DNA of 64,000 nt from contig NZ_MUZV01000008.1 of NCBI RefSeq assembly GCF_002000025.1, forward strand, positions 97,282 to 161,281, given 5' to 3'. A program made the position numbers and the translations under genes. The notes under the pieces are model-generated. The model was not told the origin of the DNA and made no database searches. It was given only the letters and a program-made list of their open reading frames with translations. This document shows, piece by piece, positions 25,767-34,864 of the stretch; position 1 is the stretch's first letter, and each line of letters begins with the position of its first letter. The DNA comes from Cognaticolwellia aestuarii. Its GTDB lineage: Bacteria > Pseudomonadota > Gammaproteobacteria > Enterobacterales > Alteromonadaceae.

Positions 25767-27881
25767 ATGACCGACATTAAAACACATTATCGAAACTGTA
25801 ATATTTGTGAAGCCATGTGTGGCTTGGAAATTAAGTATAAAGACAAAGAAATTCTGTCGATTAAAGGCGATCAAAAAGACCCTTTTAGTAAAGGCTATAA
25901 TTGCCCGAAAGCAACAGCTTTAGCCGATTTTTATCAAGACAAAGATCGTTTAAAAACCCCGATAAGACGTACAGCGACGGGCTGGGAAGATATATCATGG
26001 GATGAGGCTTTTAGCGAAATAACGCAAAAGTTCACCGCCATTCAACAAGCTCATGGTAAAAATGCACTGGCGATATACTTAGGCAACCCTAATGCCCATA
26101 GTCTTGGTAACGGCTTGTTCTTAAAACCTTTTATTAAATCTATAGGGACTATTAATCGTTATAGCTCAGCTTCGGCGGATCAAATGCCGCATCATGTTGC
26201 ATCTAACTTTATGTTAGGTGCAGGTATGCTTATTCCTGTGCCTGACATTGACCGCACTGACTTTATGCTTATTATTGGCGGTAATCCGGTGGTATCTAAT
26301 GGCAGTATGATGACGGCTCCTAATGTGATTGGCCGTATGAAAGCTATTCAAAAACGTGGCGGTAAAATAGTTGTGGTTGACCCTCGTCGTACTAAAACAG
26401 CGAAAGTGGCCGACCAACATTTATTTATCCGACCAGAAAAAGATGCTTTGTTATTGTTCGCCATCATTCATTGTATTTTTGCTAGTAAAAAGGTTAATTT
26501 ACGTCATTTAGCCGACATGATTGAAGGCCTTGATGATGTTAAAGCGGTAGCAAAAAACTATAGTCCAGAAAAAGTGGCTGAATTTGTTGGTATTGACGCC
26601 GATACTATTCGAACCCTTGCCAACGACATGATGGCTGCTGAGTCTGCGGTTTGTTACAGCCGTATGGGGGCATCAACACAAAGCTTTGGCGGCTTGTGTC
26701 AGTGGTTAACTAATGTACTGAATATTGTCACCGGTAACTTTGACCGCGCAGGTGGCGCGATGTTTCCACAACCCGCTTTCGACATGATAAGAAATCATAA
26801 AAAAGGTCATAAAAGTACCTTTGGCCAATATCAATCACGGGTGCGTAAGTTACCATTTTTTAACGGTGAATTTCCCGTTGCAACCCTCGGTGAAGAAATT
26901 TTAACGCCGGGAGAAGGGCAAATAAAAAGCCTGATCACCATTGCCGGTAATCCTGTGCTTTCCGCGCCGGGTGGCGATAAGCTTGCAGATGCATTCGATA
27001 GTTTAGATTATATGGTGTCGGTGGATATTTATTTAAATGAAACCACTAAACACGCCAATATCATACTCCCTGGCACCACGGGTGTCGAAAACTCACATTT
27101 TGATATTTTCTTTAATTCATTTTCGGTACGCAATACCGTTAAATACTCACCGCCACTTTTTGAAAAGTCAGTGTCTCAACGCAGTGATTGGCAAATATTG
27201 GCTGAGTTATCAGCACGTATGGCAGGCATTCCACTTGATCATGAATCTTTAAAAATAACGCCAGAAATCATCCTTGATATGGCATTACAAAAAGGTCCAT
27301 ACGGCGAGCAAGGTATGAGCTTACAAAAGTTAATTGATAACCCACATGGTCTTGATTTAGGGCCATTAAAGCCATGCTTAAAAGCGCGTATTAAAACTGA
27401 AAATGGTAAAATTAACTTATTTCCATCAATTTATCTTGATGATTTACCAAGGCTAGATGAGGTTATGACCAAACCTACACATGATGAGCAATATCCGTTT
27501 GAGCTTATTGGTCGCCGTTTAGTAAAAAGTCATAATACGTGGACACAAAACTCTGCGCGCCTGGTTAAGGGCAAAAACCCATGCACTTTAGAGGTTAACA
27601 CGCAAGATGCACAAAGATTAGGTATCAGTAATGGCCAGTTGTTAACGGTCAGTTCAAGTAATGGTGAAATAGCAATACCGGCATTGGTCAGTGATGAAAT
27701 ACAGCAGGGCGTTGTTACTATGCCGCAAGGTTGGGGGCATAACCAAAAAGACACAAAAATGACCATAGCGGCGACGCAACCGGGGGTTAGTATTAATGAT
27801 TTAACCCATGCTGATCGTATTTGTGCGCTAACCGGTAATGCCGCTTTTAACGGCACACCTGTGGCAATAAAAGTCGCTTAA
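25767..27881 (+). CDS. Molybdopterin-dependent oxidoreductase with N-terminal 4Fe-4S site
   Basis: This 704-aa protein belongs to the DMSO-reductase superfamily. Cys11, Cys14, Cys18 and Cys46 (CNICEAMCG ... YNCPK) form the N-terminal 4Fe-4S site. The molybdopterin domains follow: DWEDISWDEAF-like start, GGNPVVSNGSMMTAPN, VVVDPRRTKTA, and a C-terminal dinucleotide-binding segment with GWGHNQKDTKM. There is no twin-arginine signal, so it is cytoplasmic. The molybdenum-ligand residue is not certain; the region YSSASADQMPHH lacks Cys. Substrate is unknown; formate- and hydratase-type relatives exist. A MoxR/VWA pair two genes downstream may help assemble it. Confidence 0.87.
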   Translation: MTDIKTHYRNCNICEAMCGLEIKYKDKEILSIKGDQKDPFSKGYNCPKATALADFYQDKDRLKTPIRRTATGWEDISWDEAFSEITQKFTAIQQAHGKNALAIYLGNPNAHSLGNGLFLKPFIKSIGTINRYSSASADQMPHHVASNFMLGAGMLIPVPDIDRTDFMLIIGGNPVVSNGSMMTAPNVIGRMKAIQKRGGKIVVVDPRRTKTAKVADQHLFIRPEKDALLLFAIIHCIFASKKVNLRHLADMIEGLDDVKAVAKNYSPEKVAEFVGIDADTIRTLANDMMAAESAVCYSRMGASTQSFGGLCQWLTNVLNIVTGNFDRAGGAMFPQPAFDMIRNHKKGHKSTFGQYQSRVRKLPFFNGEFPVATLGEEILTPGEGQIKSLITIAGNPVLSAPGGDKLADAFDSLDYMVSVDIYLNETTKHANIILPGTTGVENSHFDIFFNSFSVRNTVKYSPPLFEKSVSQRSDWQILAELSARMAGIPLDHESLKITPEIILDMALQKGPYGEQGMSLQKLIDNPHGLDLGPLKPCLKARIKTENGKINLFPSIYLDDLPRLDEVMTKPTHDEQYPFELIGRRLVKSHNTWTQNSARLVKGKNPCTLEVNTQDAQRLGISNGQLLTVSSSNGEIAIPALVSDEIQQGVVTMPQGWGHNQKDTKMTIAATQPGVSINDLTHADRICALTGNAAFNGTPVAIKVA

Positions 27882-27893
27882 AAGGGCCGTAAG

Positions 27894-28808
27894 ATGAAAT
27901 ATTTTTCACCATTATTTTTATTTATTGCCGGTTGGTTACTGCTTTTTTTTACTGAGAGTTTAGCCGTTATTGGCTTTATTAACGGTACATTACAACTGGT
28001 GTTATTTACCTTCGTGGTATGCCTACCAACGTGGCGTACAGGGCGTATGTCATACGTTGATATTGGTTGGCCCTGGGGATTAACACTGATTGGCATACTA
28101 ACCTGGCTTTATGGCGAAGGTAACAGCATACGTGTTGCTGTGGTCAGTATCGCTTACATTTTTGCCGGAAGTCGCATGGGATTTGGCGCGTTAAAATTAT
28201 GGAAATTAGGCCATTTAAAAACAGAATTACCACGTTATGAATATCAAAAACGTCGTTGGCACAAAGCGGGCAAAACCAATACGGCGTTAGCGATGCAAGT
28301 TGAAGCCATTTTACAAGGTTTAGCGAATGCGTCATTTCTAGCGATGCCTGCTTTTGTCATTGCGACGAATCCAGAGGGAAATATCTCAATATTCGAGATA
28401 ATCGCCATCGTTGTCTGGTTTGGCGCGTTTGGCATGGAAACCGTCGCCGATATGCAAAAGCTGAAATTTTTGCGTAGCATGAAAAAGCTCGGCGAACGAA
28501 ATAAAGTGTGCAATGTTGGTTTATGGAAATATAGCCGCCATCCTAATTACTTTGCCGAGTGGATGGTATGGAATGCTTTAGTGATCGCCGCTATACCTTC
28601 TTGGCTATTGCTTTATCAACAAGAGTCATTGATCATTTGGGCATTGTTAGGTATCGGTGTTTTACTGGCCTCAAAAATGATGTACACCACCTTAGTGACT
28701 TACACCGGAGCGGTACCGTCTGAGTTTTATTCTGTGCAGAAACGACCAGAATATAAAACTTATCAGCAAACCACGAATATATTCTTCCCTGGGCCAAGCA
28801 AGTCATAG
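27894..28808 (+). CDS. DUF1295 membrane protein, steroid-5-alpha-reductase-like
   Basis: This 304-aa protein has about seven hydrophobic segments and matches DUF1295/SRD5A-like proteins. Signatures are MSYVDIGWPWGLTLIG, SRMGFGALKLWKLG and the conserved WKYSRHPNYFAEWMVWNAL that binds NADPH in relatives. It may reduce a double bond in a lipid or sterol-like compound in the inner membrane. It starts 12 bp after the molybdopterin enzyme, so the two are almost certainly cotranscribed. Confidence 0.87.
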   Translation: MKYFSPLFLFIAGWLLLFFTESLAVIGFINGTLQLVLFTFVVCLPTWRTGRMSYVDIGWPWGLTLIGILTWLYGEGNSIRVAVVSIAYIFAGSRMGFGALKLWKLGHLKTELPRYEYQKRRWHKAGKTNTALAMQVEAILQGLANASFLAMPAFVIATNPEGNISIFEIIAIVVWFGAFGMETVADMQKLKFLRSMKKLGERNKVCNVGLWKYSRHPNYFAEWMVWNALVIAAIPSWLLLYQQESLIIWALLGIGVLLASKMMYTTLVTYTGAVPSEFYSVQKRPEYKTYQQTTNIFFPGPSKS

Positions 28809-28862
28809 TGAAGACAAGTAAAGCGTAATCAATAAAACGTAACAAATTTAATAGGGTAATCC

Positions 28863-29696
28863 ATGTTTAAAAGTACAGATAATTATATTGCATCTAATGA
28901 CCTTACAATGGCGGTAAATGCCGCGATAGCATTAGAAAAACCATTGTTGATCAAAGGTGAGCCGGGTACAGGTAAAACTCAGTTGGCTGAAGAGCTCGCT
29001 AAATCGCTTAATTGTAAATTGTATCAATGGCATATCAAATCAACCACTAAAGCACAGCAAGGCTTATACGAATATGATGCAGTATCTCGATTACGTGATA
29101 GTCAATTAGGCGACGAGCGTGTTCATGATATTTCAAATTATATTGTTAAAGGTAAGTTATGGCAGGCTTTTGAAGAAGAGCAACGACCGATTTTATTGAT
29201 TGATGAAATTGACAAAGCCGATATCGAATTTCCAAACGATTTATTGCAAGAATTGGATAAAATGGAGTTTTTTGTTTATGAAACTCAACAAGTCGTTAAA
29301 GCTAAACAACGACCTATTATTATCATTACCTCGAACAATGAAAAAGAATTACCCGATGCTTTTTTAAGACGTTGTTTTTTCCATTACATTAAGTTTCCAA
29401 CCAAAGCTGAAATGGCAAAAATTATTGATGTTCACCACCCTAACGTTAAGCAAGACTTATTAAAGCAAACCTTAGAGGTATTTTTTGACTTAAGAGAAGT
29501 CAATGGCATCAAGAAAAAGCCGTCAACTTCCGAGTTAATTGATTGGTTAAAATTGCTGATTTCCGATGATCTTGCACAAGATGTATTATTGAATAAAAAA
29601 TCAGACATCATTCCTTTATTTGGCGCCTTACTGAAAAATGAGCAAGATGTATCTTTGCTGGAAAAATTAGCTTTTATGAGCAGACGAAACGGGTGA
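28863..29696 (+). CDS. MoxR-type AAA+ ATPase
   Basis: This 277-aa AAA+ protein has Walker A GEPGTGKTQLAEELAKSL near residue 36, Walker B ILLIDEIDKADIEFPNDLL and sensor-1 IIIITSNNEKELPDAFLRR with the arginine-finger region. MoxR ATPases act with VWA-domain partners as chaperones that load or activate metal-cofactor enzymes, for example CoxD in molybdenum CO dehydrogenase. The VWA gene starts 7 bp downstream, which is the usual pairing. The client here may be the molybdopterin protein at 25767; that is inference. Confidence 0.9.
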   Translation: MFKSTDNYIASNDLTMAVNAAIALEKPLLIKGEPGTGKTQLAEELAKSLNCKLYQWHIKSTTKAQQGLYEYDAVSRLRDSQLGDERVHDISNYIVKGKLWQAFEEEQRPILLIDEIDKADIEFPNDLLQELDKMEFFVYETQQVVKAKQRPIIIITSNNEKELPDAFLRRCFFHYIKFPTKAEMAKIIDVHHPNVKQDLLKQTLEVFFDLREVNGIKKKPSTSELIDWLKLLISDDLAQDVLLNKKSDIIPLFGALLKNEQDVSLLEKLAFMSRRNG

Positions 29697-29703
29697 TATA
29701 ACA

Positions 29704-30876
29704 GTGTTTATCGACTTTTTTCTCACGCTAAAAAAACACAAAGTTCCTTGTAGCTTGCGTGAACTACTCGATCTTATCGCGCTATTAAAAAAAGGCGTGG
29801 TATTTGCCAATGTTGAAGAGTTTTATAATTTAGCCAAAATTGTCATGGTTAAAGATGAAATTCATTATGACAAGTACGACAATGCCTTTGCTGAATATTT
29901 TAAAGGCATTGAAAGTATAGATATTTTTGATCAAATTCTGCCAGAAGATTGGTTAAGAAAAGAGTTTGAGAAAAATTTATCGCCAGAAGAAAAAACACAG
30001 CTTAAAGCCTTAGGTGGTCTTGAAGCTTTAATGAAAACGTTAAAAGAACGGCTTGAAGAACAAAAAAAACGTCATGCAGGTGGTAGTAAATGGGTAGGCA
30101 CTGGAGGCACTTCGCCATTTGGTGCTTATGGTTATAATCCGGAAGGCATTCGTGTTGGTCAAGACAAAAACCGTAATAATAGTGCGGTGAAGGTTTGGGA
30201 CAAACGAGAGTTTAAAAACTTTGATCAAGACCGTGAATTAGGCACCCGAAATATCAAATTAGCACTAAAAAAATTGCGTAAATTTGCCCGTACCGGCGCC
30301 AGTGAAAGGCTTGATATTAATACGACTATTCGCTCTACCGCACAAAACGGTGGCTTGCTTGATGTTCATATGGAGCCTGAGCGCCATAATGCCGTTAAAG
30401 TGCTGATGTTTTTTGATATTGGCGGTTCAATGGATGAATATATTCATACCTGTGAAGAATTGTTTTCTGCCGCGCACAGCGAATTTAAGCACTTAAAGTT
30501 TTTTTATTTTCATAACTGTCTGTACGATAAAGTTTGGCAAGATAATCAACGTCGTTATCAAGAAACCATTGATCTTGAAGAAGTTATAAGAACATTTGGC
30601 AGCGATTACAAAGTGATTTTTGTTGGTGATGCCACGATGGGACCATACGAGATTATGGCGCGTGGCGGTAGTGTTGAACACTGGAATGAAAAGCCGGGCA
30701 TAGCATATATGAACCGCCTTTTATCTCATTTCAATAAAGTAGCGTGGTTAAACCCTCAACCCGAAACACATTGGCCTTATCATCACTCGATATCTGTTAT
30801 ACAGCAGATAGTTAACGATAGAATGTTTCCGCTAACGGTTGATGGTATTGGGCGCGCGATAAAAGAAATCAGCTAG
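29704..30876 (+). CDS. VWA-domain protein, CoxE-like partner of MoxR ATPase
   Basis: This 390-aa protein has an N-terminal helical region beginning FFLTLKKHKVPCSLRELLDLI, a glycine/lysine-rich linker (HAGGSKWVGTGGTSPFGAYG) and a VWA domain. The MIDAS metal site is visible but atypical: KVLMFFDIGGSMDEYIHTCEE reads D-I-G-G-S rather than D-x-S-x-S, followed later by GDATMGPYEI. CoxE-type proteins work with MoxR ATPases in cofactor insertion. The start is a GTG at 29704, 7 bp after the ATPase stop. Confidence 0.87.
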   Translation: MFIDFFLTLKKHKVPCSLRELLDLIALLKKGVVFANVEEFYNLAKIVMVKDEIHYDKYDNAFAEYFKGIESIDIFDQILPEDWLRKEFEKNLSPEEKTQLKALGGLEALMKTLKERLEEQKKRHAGGSKWVGTGGTSPFGAYGYNPEGIRVGQDKNRNNSAVKVWDKREFKNFDQDRELGTRNIKLALKKLRKFARTGASERLDINTTIRSTAQNGGLLDVHMEPERHNAVKVLMFFDIGGSMDEYIHTCEELFSAAHSEFKHLKFFYFHNCLYDKVWQDNQRRYQETIDLEEVIRTFGSDYKVIFVGDATMGPYEIMARGGSVEHWNEKPGIAYMNRLLSHFNKVAWLNPQPETHWPYHHSISVIQQIVNDRMFPLTVDGIGRAIKEIS

Positions 30877-30910
30877 TTACCCCATTACTGGTGAGCTATA
30901 GCTAAAAAGT

Positions 30911-30997
30911 ATGCACTGGGCTTTAGTTATTATTTTAATGGCAATCTTAGCTATAAGTTTCGGCAGCTACTCAGTGAGTGGTAAGCATAGACAATAA
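30911..30997 (+). CDS. Possible 28-residue single-TM microprotein
   Basis: The frame MHWALVIILMAILAISFGSY ends VSGKHRQ. It is one hydrophobic helix with a positively charged tail, located between the VWA and dehalogenase-like genes. No convincing ribosome site is present, and no family is recognised. Confidence 0.3.
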   Translation: MHWALVIILMAILAISFGSYSVSGKHRQ

Positions 30998-31014
30998 TAA
31001 AAATAGAGAGAGTA

Positions 31015-31935
31015 ATGATGGAATATTTACGTACAGATGATAGCTGTTTTGAGAATTTGCCAGACTACAATTTTTCGCCTAACTATCTCAGTGTTGATGA
31101 TGGGGAAGGTGGACAGTTAAGAGTTCACTATCTCGATGAGGGACCAAAAGATGCAGCGCCAATATTATTATTACACGGCGAACCCACTTGGAGTTTTTTG
31201 TATCGTAAAATGATCCCCATATTAGTGCAAGCCGGTCATCGCGTTATTGCTCCTGATTTAGTTGGTTTTGGCCGCTCTGATAAACCGACTAAACGCAGTG
31301 ACTATACATACCAACGCCATGTTGACTGGATAACCTCATGGTTACTGCAGTTAGCGTTAAGCGATATAACTTTAGTCTGTCAAGATTGGGGAGGTTTAAT
31401 TGGCTTACGCTTAGCCGCCGAAAACCCTGCGCGCTTTGACCGCATAGTGGCAGCTAATACTATGTTACCTACAGGCGATCATAAGCCGGGTGATGCCTTT
31501 ATAAAGTGGCAAACTTTCTCACAAGAAGTCGCTGAATTTCCAACCGGAAACATTATTAATCAAGCCACAACAACCGAACTTTCTGCTGCGGTAATTGCGG
31601 CTTATAATGCTCCGTTTCCAGAAGAAAAATATAAAGAGGGTGCTCGACAATTTCCATTATTAGTGCCGATAACCCCTGATGATCCTGCCTCAGACAAAAA
31701 CCGTGCGGCTTGGAAAGTATTGTCGCAATGGCAAAAACCATTTTTAACCGCTTTTAGTGACTCAGACCCGATCACCGCTGGTGGTGATAAGCTGATGCAA
31801 AAACTGATACCAGGTACAAAAGGGCAACATCACACCACCATTATCAATGGCGGTCACTTTTTGCAAGAAGATCAAGGCGAGGCGCTTGCTGATGTGGTGG
31901 TTAAATTTATTGCCGATAATGGCGCCACTAATTAA
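31015..31935 (+). CDS. Haloalkane-dehalogenase-like alpha/beta-hydrolase (HLD-I type)
   Basis: This 306-aa protein aligns well with subfamily-I haloalkane dehalogenases. HGEPTWSFLYRKMIPIL is the oxyanion region. VCQDWGGLIG places nucleophile Asp124 and halide-binding Trp125, the same numbers as in DhlA. Trp165 (FIKWQTF) is a candidate second halide-binding Trp, Asp251 (SDSDPIT) the acid and His281 (NGGHFLQE) the base. The reaction would be hydrolysis of a carbon-halogen bond to an alcohol, in the cytoplasm. Whether the physiological substrate is halogenated is not known; some homologues are poor dehalogenases. It ends the cluster, directly before a mini-MITE. Confidence 0.87.
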   Translation: MMEYLRTDDSCFENLPDYNFSPNYLSVDDGEGGQLRVHYLDEGPKDAAPILLLHGEPTWSFLYRKMIPILVQAGHRVIAPDLVGFGRSDKPTKRSDYTYQRHVDWITSWLLQLALSDITLVCQDWGGLIGLRLAAENPARFDRIVAANTMLPTGDHKPGDAFIKWQTFSQEVAEFPTGNIINQATTTELSAAVIAAYNAPFPEEKYKEGARQFPLLVPITPDDPASDKNRAAWKVLSQWQKPFLTAFSDSDPITAGGDKLMQKLIPGTKGQHHTTIINGGHFLQEDQGEALADVVVKFIADNGATN

Positions 31936-31937
31936 CT

Positions 31938-31983
31938 AATCTGAACTCTGGATAATGAGTGCTGCTTATCCAGAGTTCAGGTT
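31938..31983. mobile_element. 46-bp internally deleted derivative of the 5.7-kb MITE
   Basis: Reverse-complemented, this 46-bp element equals the left 25 bp plus the right 21 bp of the 5728-5959 element, with 45 of 46 bases identical. The join falls at an AGCAC present twice in the long form (5748-5752 and 5934-5938), so a deletion between these direct repeats produces it exactly. AACT flanks both sides (31934-31937 and 31984-31987), a separate 4-bp target duplication. It begins 3 bp after the dehalogenase-like stop codon. Confidence 0.85.
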
Positions 31984-32168
31984 AACTACAATAGCCGCAG
32001 TGTCAAAGAGATAATTAACCGGACCTCTTTGATCATTATTTACCTCCATAAAGGTCAATTAAATAAACGCCTTTAGTAGTAATGTGTTAACTAATTTGTT
32101 AAAAATAGGTTAATTAGCAAAACTTGTGACTTGAGCACGACTAGATTGTTAGCTCTTATGGAGGATGT

Positions 32169-32513
32169 TTGATAGTTGACAATATTAGCGTGTTTATTCC
32201 AAGCAAGAATTTCGAAATTTCAGCCGAATTCTATACTGACTTAGGTTTTGTCAGTGATTATGTTTCTGATGATCTTTCAATTTTTGCAAATGGTCAATGT
32301 ACATTTTTCTTACAACGGCATTACAACCAGGAATTTGCTGAAAACTTAATGCTGCAAATATGTGTATTGAATATTGATTTAGCTTATCAAAGTGCAAATT
32401 CAGCTCGGCATAAGCAGAAGATCACGGGTATCAAAACTGAGCATTGGGGCAAAGTATTCTATATTTGGGGACCTTCTGGAGAGTTGTTACATATTACCCA
32501 GCTTGGCTGTTAA
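32169..32513 (+). CDS. Single-domain VOC-superfamily protein
   Basis: This 114-aa protein has one glyoxalase/bleomycin-resistance fold: VDNISVFIPSKNFEISAEFYTDLGF at the start and VFYIWGPSGELLHITQLG at the end, with Glu in GELLHI as a possible metal ligand. The expected first His is absent (NISVF), so metal binding may be lost. The start is a TTG at 32169 with GGAGG four bases upstream; no in-frame ATG fits. It is a single gene of unknown substrate. Confidence 0.75.
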   Translation: MIVDNISVFIPSKNFEISAEFYTDLGFVSDYVSDDLSIFANGQCTFFLQRHYNQEFAENLMLQICVLNIDLAYQSANSARHKQKITGIKTEHWGKVFYIWGPSGELLHITQLGC

Positions 32514-32594
32514 AAAATGAAAATGAGCGTAATACAAGCCGGCATTCATGCCGATTATTTAAGCTATAAGCTTTAAAACAAGGATGTTATTTCA

Positions 32595-33038
32595 ATGAAA
32601 TATTTTTTATTAGTATCAATGTTAGTTTTGTCTGCATGTACCATGACGCCAGACATCACGGCAGAGCCAGCATCAACTGATGTTATGCAATTAATTGAAC
32701 AAACAGCCGTAAATGCCCCAAAAGGTGTCAACGGTACTTTTCAGTTTTCAATAAAAGCTTCTGGAATAAAAAGAAAAGTAGTTTACTTAAATACTGAGTT
32801 AGATTACAGAGATAGAAGAAATATAACGGTTGCACTTCATCCTAAAACAATCGCTGAGTTCATCAAGAAGTATGGCACCTCTCCTGAGTCCTTTTTTATT
32901 AATAAAAATATTGCAGTTACTGGTGAAGCAAAACAAACGAAAATCTGGTTTTTTTCTAATGGTAAAAGAACTGATAAATATTATTTTCAAACTCACATCA
33001 GAGTTAAATCAGTCAAGCAAATTAAAGTATTGAGCTGA
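32595..33038 (+). CDS. Lipoprotein of unknown function
   Basis: This 147-aa protein begins MKYFLLVSMLVLSAC, a lipoprotein signal with the anchoring Cys at residue 15. The mature domain is mixed alpha/beta, with VVYLNTELDYRDRRNITVAL and NKNIAVTGEAKQTKIWFFSNG recalling small OB-fold-like domains. No family is assigned. It is a single gene with its own spacing on both sides. Confidence 0.7.
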   Translation: MKYFLLVSMLVLSACTMTPDITAEPASTDVMQLIEQTAVNAPKGVNGTFQFSIKASGIKRKVVYLNTELDYRDRRNITVALHPKTIAEFIKKYGTSPESFFINKNIAVTGEAKQTKIWFFSNGKRTDKYYFQTHIRVKSVKQIKVLS

Positions 33039-33184
33039 AGTGTAACGAACAAACACGACAAATGAAAAATAAAGTGTATCGCTTCACTTTGTTGATACTT
33101 TAGCAAAGAATTACTTCCTTTTTGCGGGACTTTATATCGTTTAACTGGCACTCAAACAAGGCACTTAAACAAGGAAATTAGGCT

Positions 33185-33973
33185 TTGAAGACACTAGCAC
33201 TATATGTATTATTATTTTTATCATTTGCAAGTTATGCCTCAACAGTTGAACCTGTTTTGAAAGCTTTAAATGAAAAGCCGGAGATAACAGTATTACTGCC
33301 AGCTTCGTATGCCTCTGACAAAACAAAACATTACCCGGTGATTTATGTCTTAGATGGTCAGCTAAATGCTCAACTGGTGCAGAGCATGAATGCTCGCTTG
33401 GCTGCATCAGCAGGCTCATATGAACATATTGTTGTTGGTATAGAGTCAGCTGATCGCTTGAAAGATTTTGCCCCTAGCGTAAATATGGATCTTAGAGGAC
33501 CCATTGGCGCAGGTGGCGGAGCAGATAAGTTTCTCGACTACCTCGAAATAGAGCTGATACCACGAATAGCTCGTCAGTACCGAACTACTGATCATAAAAC
33601 TATTGCAGGACATTCTATTGCTGGTTTGCTTGTTGTTCATTCCTTTCACTCACGGCCTCAGTTATTTCAAGCGCACTTAGCGTTTAGTCCTGCGATATGG
33701 TGGGGAGAACGAGAAACAGCAAATGAAGTGAAAAAATATATGCGCTCAGGTATTTCAAAGGGCAATTATTTATATCTTAATATCGGTAATGAAAGTGGTG
33801 AAATGCGAGCAGTATATGATGCATTTGTAGATAGCATTGTTAGAAATCGTTCACTGGATTTAATGCTCAATTTAGATGAATTTAACACTGCAGCGCATGG
33901 TTTCACCCTGTCTGCTGGTTTATATAATGCATTGCGAGGATTGTATAAATACCAACAAGCAACAGGTAAATAA
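33185..33973 (+). CDS. Exported alpha/beta-hydrolase, esterase-D-like
   Basis: This 262-aa protein starts with a signal peptide (MKTLALYVLLFLSFASYAST) from a TTG codon at 33185. VLLPASYASDKTKHYPVIYVLDGQ opens the fold, AGHSIAGLLVVHSF is the nucleophile elbow (Ser in G-H-S-I-A), and NTAAHGFTLSAGLYNALRGL carries the catalytic His. It is related in architecture to the 6376 esterase. It is likely periplasmic; the substrate is unknown. Confidence 0.85.
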   Translation: MKTLALYVLLFLSFASYASTVEPVLKALNEKPEITVLLPASYASDKTKHYPVIYVLDGQLNAQLVQSMNARLAASAGSYEHIVVGIESADRLKDFAPSVNMDLRGPIGAGGGADKFLDYLEIELIPRIARQYRTTDHKTIAGHSIAGLLVVHSFHSRPQLFQAHLAFSPAIWWGERETANEVKKYMRSGISKGNYLYLNIGNESGEMRAVYDAFVDSIVRNRSLDLMLNLDEFNTAAHGFTLSAGLYNALRGLYKYQQATGK

Positions 33974-34031
33974 TAAACCTGTCAACTTGTCGGCAATACC
34001 AGCAGATGTTTTTCAAAATATGAGGTATTAA

Positions 34032-34436
34032 ATGGACAGGGGTGTAAAAGAAAAATTTGCAAGTTATCCTGAAGATATTGCTATTTTACTCTTTAATATA
34101 CGTAAATTAATTTATAGCGTGGCTGAGCAAGATAATATTTTTGAGCTATCAGAAACCCTAAAATGGGGCGAACCTAGCTATATTTCAAAAATAGGCAGTG
34201 CTATTAGATTTGATTGGAAACCCAAGGATGCAGACCAATACGGTATTTATTTCAACTGTAAAACATCGTTGATTGAGACGTTTAAAATTGTTTACGGCGA
34301 TACGTTTACCTATGAGGGTAATCGAGCCATTATATTTAACTGTAAACAACAGGTACCCGTTAGAGAATTATCTCATTGTATTTCAATGGCTCTACGTTAT
34401 AAAAAAATAAAACATTTGAACTTACTTGGCGCATAA
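34032..34436 (+). CDS. DUF1801-family protein
   Basis: This 134-aa protein matches the DUF1801/YdhG-like fold: a helical start (YPEDIAILLFNIRKLIYSVA), LKWGEPSYISKIGSAIRFDWK in the centre and GDTFTYEGNRAIIF near the end. The family is small, cytoplasmic and functionally uncharacterised. It lies 58 bp after the esterase gene and could share its transcript. Confidence 0.8.
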   Translation: MDRGVKEKFASYPEDIAILLFNIRKLIYSVAEQDNIFELSETLKWGEPSYISKIGSAIRFDWKPKDADQYGIYFNCKTSLIETFKIVYGDTFTYEGNRAIIFNCKQQVPVRELSHCISMALRYKKIKHLNLLGA

Positions 34437-34630
34437 ATAGCGATAATATTGTACAAAAAGCTACCGTTGGCTTTTTACGTAGTACACTGTGTTAGGTGTT
34501 GATTTACCTCATGGGTTTCTTTTAATTCCAGAGAGCTGTCGATAAAAACTGTTATCACAAGTAACAAACTGAGCGGTAGATACAGTAAAGGGGCTTTAAG
34601 ATCAGGTTTATTTATTTAAGCCTTTTATCT

Positions 34631-34660
34631 TTATTGACTGTAATTGACTTTAATTGACCT
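34631..34660. repeat. 10-bp imperfect tandem repeat, three copies
   Basis: TTATTGACTG, TAATTGACTT and TAATTGACCT follow one another in the 428-bp gap 34437-34864. No larger gene is visible in that gap. A short frame from 34773 ends over the next start codon but lacks supporting features. Confidence 0.7.
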
Positions 34661-34864
34661 TAGCCGTTAATGCTGCCTGCTGCCTACAAAGGCAATTATT
34701 TTAGCGATAATATGATTCCATAAATGTTAATAGCTAGTTAATTATGGTATAAATAACAAAGAGATTGGGCGAATGAACAGTGGTTTATTGTTCTCGTATC
34801 TCGATTTTTTACATAATACTTTTATTACATCGCTAGGTGTAAAGTTATCATTAAGGAAAATGAA

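Noticed and set aside
27530-27856. 108-codon minus-strand frame inside the molybdopterin gene
   Set aside because: Antisense shadow of a clear conserved coding region.
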